The translations under genes were made by a program, and so were the position numbers. Under the pieces are notes generated by a model that saw only the letters and a list, made by a program, of their open reading frames with translations, was not told where the DNA came from and made no database searches. Shown here one piece after another: positions 10,191-22,965 of a DNA stretch of 64,000 nt; position 1 is the stretch's first letter; the number at the start of each line of letters is the position of its first letter. This stretch comes from Oikopleura dioica (Eukaryota > Chordata > Appendicularia > Copelata > Oikopleuridae): the NCBI GenBank assembly GCA_907165135.1, contig OU015569.1, forward strand, positions 868,001-932,000. Reading direction: 5' to 3'.

Positions 10191-10889
10191 AATGTGAAAG
10201 AGCCGACATTCCATTCCAGTCTCGCAGAAGTTTCCACATAAACAGAGCTCGAGACAGTAAAGACTGTCAGTGGCGATATACGCTCATTCTGGCGTGAAGT
10301 CTTTTCTTCCGTCAGATGGCTGTAAATAAGTTTCTTTCTTTGTAGAATGGAAAATTCGCTTACGCAGAATCGATTCAATAAGTGCCACTTTTTTGAAAAA
10401 AAGTAGCGACGATTATTTGTCCCTGCCAGGTGTCTTTCACAATTTGACTTCAAATGACGAAAAACGCAAGTGTCCGGCTACACTTTGACGTGAGTCTTGA
10501 AATTCAGAATTCAAAAAGAGGAACGAAAATCGACCAAATTCAATATATAAATATTTATTTTCATTTACAGAGTTTTGGAAAAGGAAAAGGGTCATTCAAA
10601 ATGGAAAACGCACACGAAAGTTAAAAGTTGCAGAAAGTAAAAAGCAAGGTGCGAATTGGTGAACTTTGGGGAATCGTTGAAGTTTTCTTCGAAAAACTAA
10701 AGTCGAGAAAATGAACTCAGACCGGCTGAGTTCGAGCTCGATACTTCTTTTTTTTTTTGAGAGGTCAGTTTGGCTAGCTTTTTTGGGAAGGGAAAATTAT
10801 AATTCCAGTAATTTTCGCTTCTCCACTTTTTAGAAAATAATAATTTTTAAAAATTTTTCGGCGAAAATTTTTCAAAAATTCGCCCAAAA

Positions 10890-13800
10890 TTACAACCAAT
10901 TCAAAAGTAAAACGGCGAGTCCGAAAATAAAGGCATTTACACAGGCAGATTGAGACGAGTTGGGCGAGACAGACTGGACCAGTGGTGAAATTTCAGGCAC
11001 GATAACAACTGGTCTTTTGGGCTGTTCGCTTCGCGGTCGAGGGCGAGCTCGGGAAGATCGCTGGGTTTTGGCGACTGGAGTTGTGCTGGTTGTGGTCTTC
11101 TTCGGCTCAGTGACTTCTGGCGTGGTAGTCCTTGTTGTCTCCTTTGGCTTCTTTTCTTGAACGCGGAGCTGGATTGAATGCCCTTCGCAAGTATTCTTTC
11201 CACTCGAACGAGCTATAAAAATATATAAACTCAAAATACGAAAAAGCGAAATAGCGAAAAATGAAAAGAAAGAATAGCGCTTTCATCTCTGGCGATAATA
11301 ATTATTGGTTGAATGGACTTACCGTAGTAATGGTATTCAGCGCCGAAGTTGAAGGTCGGCGCGCCCGGGATCGGCGAAAAGGGGATGATCTCGATGGAGT
11401 AGCGGCTGTCGCCGTCGGTTCTAGTGTATCGGCAGCGCCACACGAGTTCGGCTGGAAAAGGGTCAGTTAGTTAAAGGAACGGTCGCTGAGTAAATTTACC
11501 TTTGGCCAGGTCGGGGCAGTCCTTTCCCGCCGGGTCAATGCTCATGTCGATCTTGAACAGGTCGAGGTCTTCGTCTTCAGGGCACACAAAGTCGATCTTG
11601 TCGCGCATGCGCACCGAGTGATCATGTGAGGCACTGAAAAACAAACACGTTAATTGGATGAAAGAGGCAACATTCTCAGCGCATTTCGTACTGCATTACT
11701 CCCCCGGTTCGCTAATGAGGCTCCCTAATTACGAATTTTCAATTCTAGCGACAGATTTTTTATTGCCAACTTAGAATTTATTTTCATGGGCGGGGATTAA
11801 CCCCTGACGGGCACCTGTGCAAGCTCCAACACTCCAATAGCACTGCCCATGGTGCTTATCACGTCCGTCAAAGGTCGATTTCTCGCCACCACCTTTCCAA
11901 AAATAAACGCCTTCTTTCTTTTCTCCCCGATTTGTAGTGTTAACCCTAGCAAGAACTAAAATAGAGCTGCCACCAAGCCGCTACTAATGCATTTTAAATA
12001 TAGCCACAGGTTCCTCTTTTTTGGCTCAAGTGCTGCGAATTATTCAGCAATGGTTTCGAGTTAATGGTTATGGGTTTGGCGCGGCGCCCATAAGAAGGAA
12101 CACGCAAGTTCTATCTAAGTCAAACACGAAAGAGCGTGAGCAGAGATGCCTTGTCCAAGTGGCGGCGGGGAGGCACTTTGCGGCCGACGAAAAGGCGCCA
12201 GATTTCGTCTAAGCACTAATGGATCTACCTACGATTTTCCGGAACTATCATAACAATATCTCCCGCGTAGTATACTTCCCCAGCGCGCTACTGTTCCACA
12301 CTAGTTACAGTAACGGGGCTCATTATCAGCGCTATTAGCGCTGCGCTAAATGTTGCCTAACAGGCATCGATAAATGCGATACACATTTTTCGGGAATCAG
12401 GAATCAGGCTGGCTGCTCGCCAAGCCAAGGCGATATAATAACAGCAATTAGCCAAATTTCAGGCCCAATTTGAATTTACCTCCAAAAACTCGGAAAACGA
12501 AATCGATCTTTTCCCTCGATTTTTTCCGTCGATCGAAATTGAATCTAATTATCCCTCTTCCAGATTTTTGGCCAAGTCGATTGTAATTTCGGAATTTCCG
12601 GCAAAAGAAAAGATCCGAGCTTGATTTTGAAATCTTTCGAATCTGGTTTTGTTGCCAGATAATCCGGCTGAATGTTAATTGATCGCTCTAAGCCTGTCAA
12701 GGACTTGTCGTTCTCGTGCGAAGCGAAAGAAAAATCGACAGAAAAAAAAGCTCGATAAGATAAAGAAAAATTCGGCCCCAGAAAATCGGGAGGGACTTAC
12801 TTTATCCGCCCAGTCAATCTGTATTGGGCCAAGTATTTTCCGGAAGTAGGTGAACAATTTCACGCAAAAGTGGAACTTGCTCCTGTTTGCCCAGTTTCGA
12901 GAATATTGAGAATTGAGTATTGAGCATTAAATATTAATTTTCGGCTGACAATGAGGCAGCTAATCCATCACTTGAATGTTTGATAGGCTTGGGTGGCGCG
13001 TGGCCCCCTTCGAATCGTAGATAACGCTTCTTGTTGCCAAAATGGGGGATTTGGTGCAAAAAACGCAAAAGTTCAAGCGCCACATTCGAAATTAAGAACA
13101 AAGAACAGCTAACAGCCCCGCTTAGCTCAATTCAGAGACCCGGATTTCCTTTGGAGTGTGTCCCTAATTAAGCGGCAATCAATGATGAGGACCGCCAATG
13201 TGGTTATTCGGCGAAATTGTTTATTGGAAGCGGCTCGGAAGGGGCGACCTATGGCTCCCCTCCGCTCAATCATTGATCACCGCATTTCATCCCCTTTGGA
13301 AATAGATTTCATTTGACGAAATCAAAGCCATAATGAGCAACCCAGCCTTGTTACCGCAAAGGTCAGCACTACAATCGCACAATTACAAATTGGCAGATTC
13401 TAACTATTGGAAAATCGGGTGGTCAAAATTCGTAAAAAGAGTCCGAATAAAGGGCCTAAAGCCTACAAAGCTGACTCTACGAGTTCGAATGGCGGGGTAA
13501 GCTGAATGCGATCGCACTGTTTGCTCTTAAAACAAATCACAATGGATAAATACTGTAGTCAAGTTCCGCCAAGGGCCTTCAGGACTTCCTTTCGCGATCT
13601 CGGCTAAATCATGTCCCCTGGCAGCCACTTTCCCAGGAGAGAAGAAAAAGAACGAAATTCGTTGGAAGGAGCCTCTCGCTATTTTACGAAAAATAACAAA
13701 AGCCGGCAAATAGTAAATGGCTCTGCTTGTGTATAAATACGAAAAAAAGTGATGGTCTGTGGTACTGGTATTTGCTTTTTCAATTCAATCGAAAAGTATT

Positions 13801-14049
13801 TGTTGATCGAGTTTGATATGACTATTATAAACTTTTCAATTCAAAAAGAAAGTTTTTACTGCTTCCGCTGATGCTCTCGCCTCCGAAGAAAAAAGGAGAC
13901 TCCCCCGGGGCGATAAAAGTAATGTCAACGAGGCGAATGTAAAATTTGCTTACCCAGTTCTGAGGTGGATCGTCTTCGCGGGCCTCTGATAGCGCGTGCC
14001 CTCAACGACAAAGGCAGCTGCGGCGAGGTTGATAAGGATGAACATCATC
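10890..14049 (-). CDS. Ephrin (GPI-anchored type)
   Basis: Ephrins are membrane ligands of Eph receptor kinases that guide cell contact and axon or tissue patterning. The ephrin domain lies in exons 11500-11633, 11323-11451 and the start of 10890-11212. Landmarks are the DHSVRMRDKIDFVCP strand, then ELVWRCRYTR, IEIIPFSPIPG, FGAEYHYY and KNTCEGHSIQLRV, with the four conserved cysteines. A Thr/Pro-rich stalk follows, then a C-terminal hydrophobic tail (ACVNAFIFGLAVLLLNWL) without cytoplasmic residues, which suggests a GPI anchor. The first exon (MMFILINLAAAAFVVEG, about 13955-14049) encodes a signal peptide and joins in phase 2 across an intron of about 2.3 kb, the longest clear intron in this window. 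The N-terminal part of the domain looks shortened: the usual YWN motif was not found. The first exon is the less certain part. Confidence 0.82.
11634..13954 (-). other. Long first intron of the ephrin gene
   Basis: This intron is far longer than the 40-60 nt introns elsewhere in the window. It contains no recognisable gene or family A transposon. A short exon-like block at about 12795-12860 ends in a GTAAGT donor and could be an alternative exon, but its frame is not needed to join the ephrin exons. Long first introns in compact genomes often hold enhancers; that is only an inference here. Confidence 0.5.
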
Positions 14050-14513
14050 TTCATCACTTGCTTTTTCTAGAGCTTCTTCTTTTTCTGTTCCGATCTCTTG
14101 CTTCTTCAAAGGTCTCTTTGTCCGTGATTTGGCGCGAGTGTGTTTACGCTTCCGTGGAGAAAAGGGATGAAACTAACCCGGTGTCTCCTGGCTAACGAAG
14201 CTGTATGTGCTGCTCTGGCCTTTAGCTATCGCTGGCAAAATAGAATCGCAAAAAAAAAATTACGAGATGGCGCTAATTTGTAGCGTAGGGCGCTAGCGCG
14301 CTAAATCGCGCGCTCAAGCTCACTCACTTCTCGGCTTATGCGCCTATCGAGCTGCTCAGGCCAGCTGGTGATTTTTATCGTCCTCGTATACTGATAATTT
14401 TTACGTGGCAACTTACGAACTTTATGTTAATAACAAAAAGGACCTCGAAGATAATCGGGAATAATTGATTCTTACTGCAAAATAAGGGCGTAATCATTTT
14501 CGAACATTTTGAA

Positions 14514-14622
14514 CTAGGCTTGAAAACCTGTGTAAAAAACCTGAGTCAGGATTTTTTGAAAAAGGCGCTCTGCGGCTTTTAATTTAAGCTTTTTGGATCC
14601 TGACTCAGGTTTTTTAGACAGG
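14514..14622. mobile_element. Palindromic MITE, family A, copy 5 (degenerate)
   Basis: The arms CCTGTGTAAAAAACCTGAGT and TCCTGACTCAGGTTTTTTAG are clear, but the outer ends have diverged. The length is about 110 bp. Confidence 0.75.
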
Positions 14623-15439
14623 AAAAAAGGCGAAAATGACTACGAAATGCGTCGTCAAATTCTGAGTATCGAACAAATTAGATTCCAAATTGGCAACTTT
14701 TTCTATGACTAAAATATAAATATTTTTGATGCCGCCAGTTCCGAATTTTGGTTCAGAGAGAACGATTCTGGGGATGTGGGAAAGATTCAAAAGAAGATTG
14801 TTGATTTGGGAATTTTGAAAGTTCATGCGCAGTCTCCAGCCGAGATCAGTGCTCCGTCCAAAAGTGCCGCGGTTCGAGATTTTCTCGCCAAGCTGCACGA
14901 GAACTCCCTGTTTGCATTTGGAAGTTTGCTCTTTGAAGTCAAATTTATAAAACAAACACTGCCTACAGACAACACTGCGCTTAGGGGAACGCTTTTTTTT
15001 CATACTTTTTTTTGTCTGAACAGCGCGTTTGTAGTCTTGTTTGGCGGTGATTTTATGCCTCATTTCAAAGACTTTCTAATTTGGACTTTCAATTTTGGAT
15101 ATTTGAGATCTCGGCTCGGCAACCTGTATAAAAAACCTGAGTCAGGCTTTGGACGATATTTAACGAAAAGCCGCGTAGCGGCTTTTTCTAAAACGAAGCC
15201 GCAAAGCGGCTTTGCCAGAATTTCAGAGTAGCTTTGCGGCTTCGTTTTAGAAAAAGCCGCTTCGCGGCTTTTCGTTAAATATCGTCCAAACCCTGACTCA
15301 GGTTTTTTACACAGGTTGCCGAGCCGAGTTTGAAATCACAATTTGGAACTCTCCTTTTTCAGAATTTAAAATAAGCGTGAGAAATTCTTGGTCAACTTGA
15401 GATTCAAGTTCTTTAATTGTATTTGGCTCGTTTGTCATT
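14614..15439 (-). CDS. Hypothetical two-exon protein, function unknown
   Basis: I do not recognise it. A first exon from the ATG at about 15439 (MTNEPNTIKELESQVDQEF, acidic, helical) can be joined in phase 0 to a second exon from about 15075 (KVFEMRHKITAKQDY). The second is basic at first, has a CRQC...C cluster and ends in a hydrophobic stretch. The intron would start GTGATTTC and end CAAATTAG, and would contain a family A MITE at 15110-15328. The opposite strand of the second exon is also open over much of its length, so coding direction is uncertain. The support is only frame continuity and matching phase. Confidence 0.3.
15110..15328. mobile_element. Palindromic MITE, family A, copy 6
   Basis: This is a near-perfect 219-bp palindrome with ends CTCGGCTCGGCAACCTGTA and GGTTGCCGAGCCGAG. 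The target duplication TTTGAGAT/TTTGAAAT matches at seven of eight positions. The interior consists of four GCCGC/GCGGC hairpin units. Confidence 0.92.
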
Positions 15440-16025
15440 CGTAATTTTGCAGCGGGTCGATAGTTTGATAAGCCTTTTTTACGAGAGAGAATGAGTAGCC
15501 TTCAGATTAAAAATGAGTAGATTTAACAGTTTTATTATGTTTCTATTATGCTTTTGACAGATCAAATTTTGCTCAGCAAAATTTATAATTTAAGAGCTCT
15601 GAGCTCAAAAATTATATGGTTATTGGCACATCTGATAATTCTGATGGAGTTTCGGTTATTTTGCGATACTGGTTATGCTGTTTACTCGAGAGGATTAAAG
15701 ATTCATAAGTGGGAACCATAATGATGCGTAAATTATGGATGGGCGAACTGCGCAACTCCAGGGCTACTACTATTTGCTCACTCGTATAAATGTTTATGGG
15801 GTTTTGTGTATCTGGAAGACGTTATTGTCCGTGACCGATGAGTGCATCCGGCGCCATTGAAGGCCTTTGAAGCGCCGCTCCCCGAATTAGGCTACGTATG
15901 CCTCCTCTTTTTTGATGATACCATCGTACTATATATTCCCTTCCGCTCACTTTGAGATCAATTTGATCTTTTTTTTTCACTTCCAAAGGGAAATTCTAGC
16001 TTTTTTTTTCCATTCTTCTATGCTG

Positions 16026-16318
16026 AAAAAACACTGTAAAAAACCTGAGTCAGGATTTGAAAGTGCTAAATAAAAAGCCGCGTAGCGGCTTTTAAAAAAT
16101 CGAAGCCGCGAAGCGGCTTCGCGAAAATAACCATTGATATAATTCTTAAGGGTGTCCACATCGATTGAGTTAGGGAAAGTGTCTAAAATGCGGACGCAAA
16201 AATGACGAAATCGATGTTGACACCCTTAAGAACTACGCGGCTTCGTTTTCTAAAGGCCGCTAGTCGGCAATTTATCTATCATTTTCAAATCCTGACTCAG
16301 GTTTTTACACAGCATGCT
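16026..16318. mobile_element. Palindromic MITE, family A, copy 7, with nested insertion
   Basis: The arms are AAAAACCTGAGTCAGGATTT and AAATCCTGACTCAGGTTTTT. Hairpins with GCCGCGTAGCGGC lie inside. The element is longer than its relatives because a 76-bp TTAA-flanked element interrupts it. Confidence 0.85.
16150..16225. mobile_element. 76-bp TTAA-flanked inverted-repeat element nested in the MITE
   Basis: The element starts GGGTGTCCACATCGATT and ends AAATCGATGTTGACACCC. It is flanked by TTAA on both sides (16146-16149, 16226-16229). A TTAA target duplication is typical of piggyBac-type transposition, so this may be a very short non-autonomous piggyBac-like element. Confidence 0.75.
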
Positions 16319-17523
16319 GACCACAGGAATCGTTGATTCTTTCTCATGGAAAGTCTAAGATCCTGTGATGATTTTTACGTCAATCCTTGATTCCATTCGA
16401 TAAGCTCATTACAAGCAAGGGACAAGCACTTTCCACTTGTTCGAAAATCAAGTTTATTCAATAAACTATTATTGAATAAAACTCAGCTGCAGCTTCTATT
16501 TTGAATTGAAGAATAACGTCAAGGATTATGTTGACCGGGCTTTTTTTTAAAGCCGTCTTCTGCGTTGTTAAACTCGACAAAATTGACTGCTTCCTACTTG
16601 AGCGCTGATTTATGAATATTGTCAACGGCGAGCGCCAAATAAATTGATTCTGAAGTCATCAAACTGATTTTAAAATGTTGAATTTGATTAGTTTTTAGCG
16701 CGCTTATTTGCGGATGTCTGTATTGAGGATGCCTGTAGGAGACAATTATGAAAATCGGGAGGAAGGAAGATCAACTCTATTTGCGACTAATTTGTGGGAA
16801 AGTTCGAGATGTTTAGCTTTTGGATCAGGAGGCGGATCACGACTCGACGCGATAAAAGTTTTTGACAGTTGAGCTTGAGTTGGAGAAAGAGAGAACGAGC
16901 CTCCCCATCTGACAATATTGACAATTACGGCGGCCTTGGCAGTTCGCTTTTCTTGCTTCTCAAATTTGTTTTCAGCTTTTGCAGCACCCCTATCTCTGGG
17001 ATCATCGACAGGCCCCGGAAGTGAACATCTGATAGCTTATTCGCATCCTAAGAAACACTGCCTCAGCAGCCACGATTCTTGCCATTATAGCGAGAATGAT
17101 GGCCTGTCTGAACTTCTGAAGCCGGCAAATCCATCACCGGATCGTTTTTTCTTTCTGAGAAAGTGAGTTTTTTTTTCGCCGCGAAAGATGTGCCACGCCG
17201 TCAGGATTGATAGTCTGGTCTCTTGCTGAGCGGCGCGTTTTTAATCCCGTTGATCCGCAGTTTTGGAACTTCTCCCTCTGGAGAAGCGTCATCAGACCGT
17301 CTTTCAGAGGCTCCCACGCTCGACACCCTCTTTGAAGAGAGAGAGGGACGAGATTTGTTTTCAGAATCCAAGTGGGGATCACACTTGACATGACTGCGCT
17401 CAGTACTAATGCTCCCTTACGCTCCAAAAATGAAACAAAGCAAACATCAGTCGCACAAGCTTCGAAGTTTGCAAAACAGCTTTAATCCCTTCTCAGTCTA
17501 AAAAAGCAAAAGAAGGCCACCCC

Positions 17524-17656
17524 CTAGGCTTGGAAGATTGTGTAGAAAACCTGAGTCAGGTTCTGAAGGATCTGAAACGAAAAGCCGCGTAGCGGCTTTT
17601 CATAAAAGATCTTCCAAACCCTGACTCAGGTTTTCTACACAAGTTACCGAGTCCAT
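17524..17656. mobile_element. Palindromic MITE, family A, copy 8
   Basis: A 133-bp copy with arms GTAGAAAACCTGAGTCAGG and CCTGACTCAGGTTTTCTACA around a single GCCGCGTAGCGGC hairpin. The target duplication is not recognisable. Confidence 0.85.
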
Positions 17657-20600
17657 TATCTGCTTGTAAGCTACAACTGTAATCTATTCTCGAAGAGGGT
17701 AGAAGAGGGAGTGTCGAGTAATTGCGCTGCCAAAATGAAAATTTCGCCAATGATTGATATGGCATTTGGGGATATCGCTTTTTAGGTTGGAGGATAATAA
17801 TTTTCGTCGTCTTCTTGACACGAACATGCAGTTAATTTATCACTGCGCGGAAATTTAAGCCTGACAACCCTCATGACGCGGTGAACCAAAACACTGCCTT
17901 TCTTTCAAAAAAAAACGATCCTTGATTTTTACGGCTGATCGAGAATACTCACTTTTGAGAGTGTATCCGCAAATGTATATCGGCCGATATACCCTTAGGT
18001 GAGCATAAAACGCAGTCTATCGCGGTGATATACAAGCATTACTCCGTGAGAAAGGGAAGGACGTCACATAGACGGCGGGAACATGCGTGGATTCATCCCT
18101 TTCTCCGCTTTTCGATCTCAGCAGGATACTGCGCCTTATCGCTCAAAGCTCACCACAATCACCGCCTGCTTTTATCGAATTCGCGATGATGAGCGGTTCC
18201 CGGAACCACAATCTCGCCTAACGTAAAATCATCTTTTCCAGCGAGAAAACTGCAGTGAATGAAGAATGAAGCCGTGAGAGTTGTAAAAATCAGCGGCGGG
18301 CTGGAGGTCAATTTGGCGTAAAAATATTTAGACTTCGATTGCGCCAAGTAAATCATTCCGATCGCGCCATAAAACCTTCCGAGCCCTTGTAACTAGCGTT
18401 GTCCCCCAAATATTTACCCCGTGCAGTTTTTCGCCTGGCCCTAGCACTCCTCCTGCTCAATAAAAGATGCTCTACCTCTCGCTACAGCAAATTTTGGAAT
18501 GGCACAAGTGGATGCTCAGCTGTTTGAAAGCGTCGGCGATCCGTTTGAAAAAGGAGGATGAGCGCATGAGCGCATGTACCCCACGCCTTCTTCTTTTGAT
18601 CACAGCACCGGGCGAAATTCTAGACCAAATTCTTACTTGCTGTATTGCGTTGAAACCCTAACCACCAATTTTCAAGACTTGTTTATTACAGCCTCCTCCT
18701 CCTCTTGGCCCTTGTCTGAGCCCATCTTTCACCCATTTTTTCACCATAATTTGAAAAGTCGCTGGGAAAAAAACACTCCCAGGAGGAATTATAATTAAAA
18801 CACACATCGGAGTAAAAATCTAAGGCGGGCGGAAAATCTGTGGGCTCCTAGATTGAAGCTCTAGATTGAAGATTGCTTCAGTGAGTTACTGTCTGGCAGA
18901 ACTCTTCTTTGTTAATTTCGAAACAGGTGAATAGTGTCCATGTGGTTGAGCTTTGTTGACTTAGAGCTCAGCAGCATGCTTGTGCTGTCTAAACACGGGG
19001 AAAGTAAAAAGGAAAGTGAAGACAGAACGCTCATTTAGGGTCAGTGACATCTCCCTGCTAAACTCAAACGAAGGGGGTAAATGCCCCGAAATTCGGAAAA
19101 AAAGGAAGTTCGATATTTTCGCCCGCGTTTTCCCCAAATTTGCCTGTTTGGACTTTTGGAGCTTCCCACTGTGCTCCTCAATAATGATCCAAAAGTCCAT
19201 CTGTCCGAGTCTCCGAGAAATTGATCACTTCCAGTTGATCGATGCTGTTCCTGCTTCTTTGAAACGCTTCCGGCTTTTTTCTGTAGCTTCATTTTTCGCC
19301 TGTAGGAGCAGTGCATTATGGTGATTGATTAATATTAGTAAGGGCTGTTTGTTTAGTGCTCACTAATTTGTCAAGTAAGAGTTGCGTTTTTATTGTGTTG
19401 AATTAGACCACCACGACCGCGAGCGATAGGATGACCTAGAACCACGGCCCTGGAATTAGAATTGGAGAATCGAAAATAGGCCATCGCCAAATTGAACCCT
19501 GTATCACTGTCACACATAGTTTACTGATAAAAAAACGCGATAAGGGAGGAGACCATAAAAATGTAAATTGACCAATTGCATGCTGATTTTTTGGAGGAAA
19601 TGAAGCGTTCAATCTGAGAACTGGAATTCCAGCTCTAGAACGACCGTGACCGGAAATGATGGAAATGCGAGCTGTAAGAGATCTGTAAGAGATTTATATC
19701 TCCTTTTATTAAAGATCTGCCAGCGATAATTTTAGCACTTCCGAGGATCAACAACTGCTCGAAATAGAATCTCTTGGTGTTAGTTTCTCATCCCTTCAAT
19801 GCTAAAAACATGCATCTTCAAGTGGCGAAAATCAAGCTTGGCACTTGATTTCATAATTGTATCAAAAATATTTATAAAATAAAAAAATGTGCAACTCTCG
19901 CTTTTTCGTTCCATTATCGCATATTCACTTTGAATTAGCAATTAACGATAGATGATTAACATTTCAGGTTATCGCGAAAATAAGAATAATGCCGGTACTA
20001 CAAAATACAACGCAGCATGTTTTGAGGAATTAGGAATTGCTTTGCTTTACATATTTATTAAATTAAGAAATATCCCATTTAGATATCTGATAAGCAGGAA
20101 GCCAGTTCTGAATGCATGGGAATTCTCATGCTTCTCTTTTTGCATCTCAACATGGGAACAACTGCTGATTGCTCAATATCAAATGGTTAACAATATCAAT
20201 AATGATGGCTTCCTTTCATTCAAGAAAAAGGAAGGAGGGAGCAAAATATCGTAAATTAATGATATTTTTTCAGCGCGATTTTTAGGTTCCCAGCTCGGGA
20301 AAACGCAGCGCCAAAGCTTCCCGAGGAGTAAAAAAAAGTACTCGAGATGAGAAAAAGGATCGAAATAGTCCTTCTTCTTCCATCGTTTTTCTTATAATTC
20401 ATAAGTTATGAATTATTGTCGATCTCCAATTGTAAATTTTATTAGTTATCATCAAGTTGTCTGGAAGCCAAAATTTGGCATGTTTTGCTTTGGTACTTCA
20501 AAAGAAGCTATTTGGAAATCGCCCTCGCCGGTGCCACTTTGTCTCAGCTTTTCGGAGTTTTACAAGTTGGAAAATCACAACAATCGAATGATTCGTCCAT

Positions 20601-21101
20601 TGTGTCAGCTGCGGCTTATGCTCAAACAAAACAAAACACACAAAACATATGAGTGTGATATGTTCATAAGATTAGTCGTTTAGAACGGCAGACGTCTATT
20701 TTTCGCCAAGTATTTACGATTAACCCAGGGAATCAAAATAAAAATTCTTTCTTTCTTGAATTTACAATTTGTTAAAAACAGCGTTTTCAGAATCACTGAT
20801 AGCGTTTTTTACGATTCTAGCAGCTCGTGCTCGGTGCTAAAAGCACTTCAAAGGCGCGGGCTTTATTTTTGCTGGCTTAAACTTCTCATAATGTCAAATC
20901 GTTTGTTTGAAATTAGCTAATTACTTCATAATGTTTTTAACGGAAATAATGTTTTGTGGTCGTGCGTAGACGTCGAGCGATTTTATGATGGTTTATGATG
21001 TCAAAAAAGAGAACCAGGAAACACACTTGACATAGAAGACAATTAAAAATAGAAATGTAGTCACCGGGAAAATATGACTAGAGTCGTAGAAGGTTGGGCC
21101 C

Positions 21102-21297
21102 GGTAGTAGAGAGGGGCTATCATTCGCGCCATCCAATATCTCTAGAATCTTGGCTAGTGGTTAGGGTTAGGAACTGGGAACTCTTAAGGGGTCCGGGGGC
21201 GAAGCCCCTGGCTTAGGCCTAAGGTGGGGGACCCGGGGGCGTAGCCCCTGGGTTAGGTTTAGGATTAGGGAAGCTCGAATGATAACCCCTACTACCG
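21102..21297. mobile_element. GC-rich inverted-repeat element, family B, copy 1
   Basis: The ends are GTAGTAGAGAGGGGCTATCAT and ATGATAACCCCTACTAC. The interior has TTAGGG units and GGGGGCGAAGCCCC / GGGGGCGTAGCCCC hairpins. A second copy is at 31783-31993. Direct repeats of about 25 bp around AAAATATGAC.AGAG flank this copy. Confidence 0.75.
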
Positions 21298-21356
21298 AAA
21301 ATATGACGAGAGTTGTAGAAAGTTGTAGAAAGCCGTGAAAAGTAACCTTTTATTTT

Positions 21357-21403
21357 CGCTCTTTCAGACCCTGACTTAGGTTTTGTTAACAGGTTGCCGA
21401 GAC
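21357..21403. mobile_element. Half of a family A MITE (right arm only)
   Basis: Only TCTTTCAGACCCTGACTTAG and the end ACAGGTTGCCGAG are present. No left arm is found upstream, so the copy is truncated. Confidence 0.7.
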
Positions 21404-22464
21404 AAGCTAGAAGTTTGGATCGCTGGAGAAAGAGTGAGGGCCGAAATCGGATTAGCGTCCATTCTTGGATCACCCTCCTTCTCCTCGTCGATGGTGCAGC
21501 TGCTGTGCCGCGAAGAATGGAAAGAGTCAGGTGCTCTTCGTTTTTATTTTAAATATTGCCCATTGACAAGAAACGGAAGCTGTTATCATAGCGGTTTATC
21601 CGCCTCGCGACAGAAAAAGAAGAAGTAATCCGCTTCCAAAAGTGGCCTGCTTCTGCCCCTCAGCTGAGGAAATAACCGCCGCTCTATTGTCTTTCATGGA
21701 AAGTCGAGTTGACTTCCAGAGGTTTTTTTTCCTTTCGCGAGCATGTTTTTGTTGGTATACTTATGCCGCGCAGCTGTGCATGAAATGAAGATGCAAATGA
21801 GCACAAACACACAAATACTCAACTTCTTAGTGTCCTCAATTTTTTAAGCCACGATTAGCTGCTATTTTGTCAATTTCGGCCTCCTCCAATTTCGACGGAT
21901 TAAAACTCTGGATCGTAATTTTCATTAAAAATCCGCCCCGGTATCACCCGTGCCTAGAAGTCTAGAGCTGGCTAAAAGTGAGTGACAGTTGGCTGTCGCC
22001 GAATTAGAATAATCTATCCGCCTTGTCACTGCCGGATTTGATGAAGCAGAATCGCCAAATCCTTACGCACCATTTCCACGCCAAAAATAATTAATAACTT
22101 GGCTGCTCCTTGCTCTCGGACACAATAAGTTGCTACCAGAAGTAGCAGCGACTGTAAATCTGGACTGATGTACAGTAGTTAATCTAAGTTGGCTGAACTT
22201 TGCGCGTGCATAACTCAACTTCCGCCTTCGCCACTATAAAGAACTCTTTGACAGCTCCCGAGAGCGAGACTCGAATCCAAGGCAGTCCCGTGCCTGACCC
22301 ACATTGCCAGCTCAAATATCAACAGAAGAGTCTCCAAGAAACATAATAACTGAGAAACTCAGTTTCAAAATCCAACTCTGGACAATCCGAATCTTGGAAT
22401 CACAAAAAAGAGATGTGTGGTTGACAAGTTCTTGGGCAGAACTTCTGATTAACTGAGTCAGGTG

Positions 22465-22625
22465 CTGGGAAACCTGTGTAAAAACCTGAGTCAGGGTCTC
22501 GAAAAAAGCTTTGATAAAAAGCCGCTTTGCGACTTTATTTCAAAACATTCAAACAGCCGCGAGAATTAAAGAAAAAAGCTTGAAATGGAAACCCTGACTC
22601 AGGGTTTCAACACAGGTTTATTCCC
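22465..22625. mobile_element. Palindromic MITE, family A, copy 9
   Basis: The arms are AAACCTGTGTAAAAACCTGA and GACTCAGGGTTTCAACACAG. The flanks also carry a short inverted repeat (CTGAGTCAGG / CCCTGACTGAA), as if one copy had landed next to remains of another. Confidence 0.75.
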
Positions 22626-22965
22626 TGACTGAATTGTTGGTGCGTATTTCGCTCGAGAAAGTACCGAAATCCGTTGCTTTTCTATTTAGTGCTTAGTTGT
22701 TAATCTCGGTTCCGCCGCGGTGTCTGACGAAACCAGCACTCTCCCTCCGCCCCTCTCGTAAATGATTTTTTTACTATTGCCAGGAAGTAGTGAGTGGTGC
22801 CGCCTGAGTTAGGAAACTACCGAGTTCTATAATCTTAGATGGTTCCTGGGTCGTATATAGATCCGTCCAGGAAGTGATCAAAAATACTTCTGAGGGCGAA
22901 AATAAAGACTTTGTTTTATTAATGTCACATCAAATCGGCCGAATGGGGCGAGAAACATACATTTC

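Larger units (their letters stand above)
15440..22464. other. Gene-poor stretch with scattered small transposons
   Basis: Apart from the elements listed separately (16026-16318, 17524-17656, 21102-21297, 21357-21403), I could not assign any gene here. Open frames are short, AT-rich and lack splice structure or family motifs. Regulatory sequence for neighbouring genes cannot be excluded. Confidence 0.55.

Noticed and set aside
12795-12863. Extra coding exon of ephrin ending in GTAAGT
   Set aside because: The first and third coding parts join in matching phase without it, and its translation in either usable frame does not resemble ephrin. An alternative exon remains possible.
14776-15231. A 151-codon plus-strand frame running into a MITE
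   Set aside because: Half of it is transposon sequence. The rest overlaps a minus-strand frame that can be joined to an upstream exon. Neither is secure, so only the minus option is listed, at low confidence.
19952-20683. Open frames of about 90-100 codons in the gene-poor stretch
   Set aside because: Composition is typical of AT-rich non-coding DNA, and there are no domains, splice context or relatives I can name.
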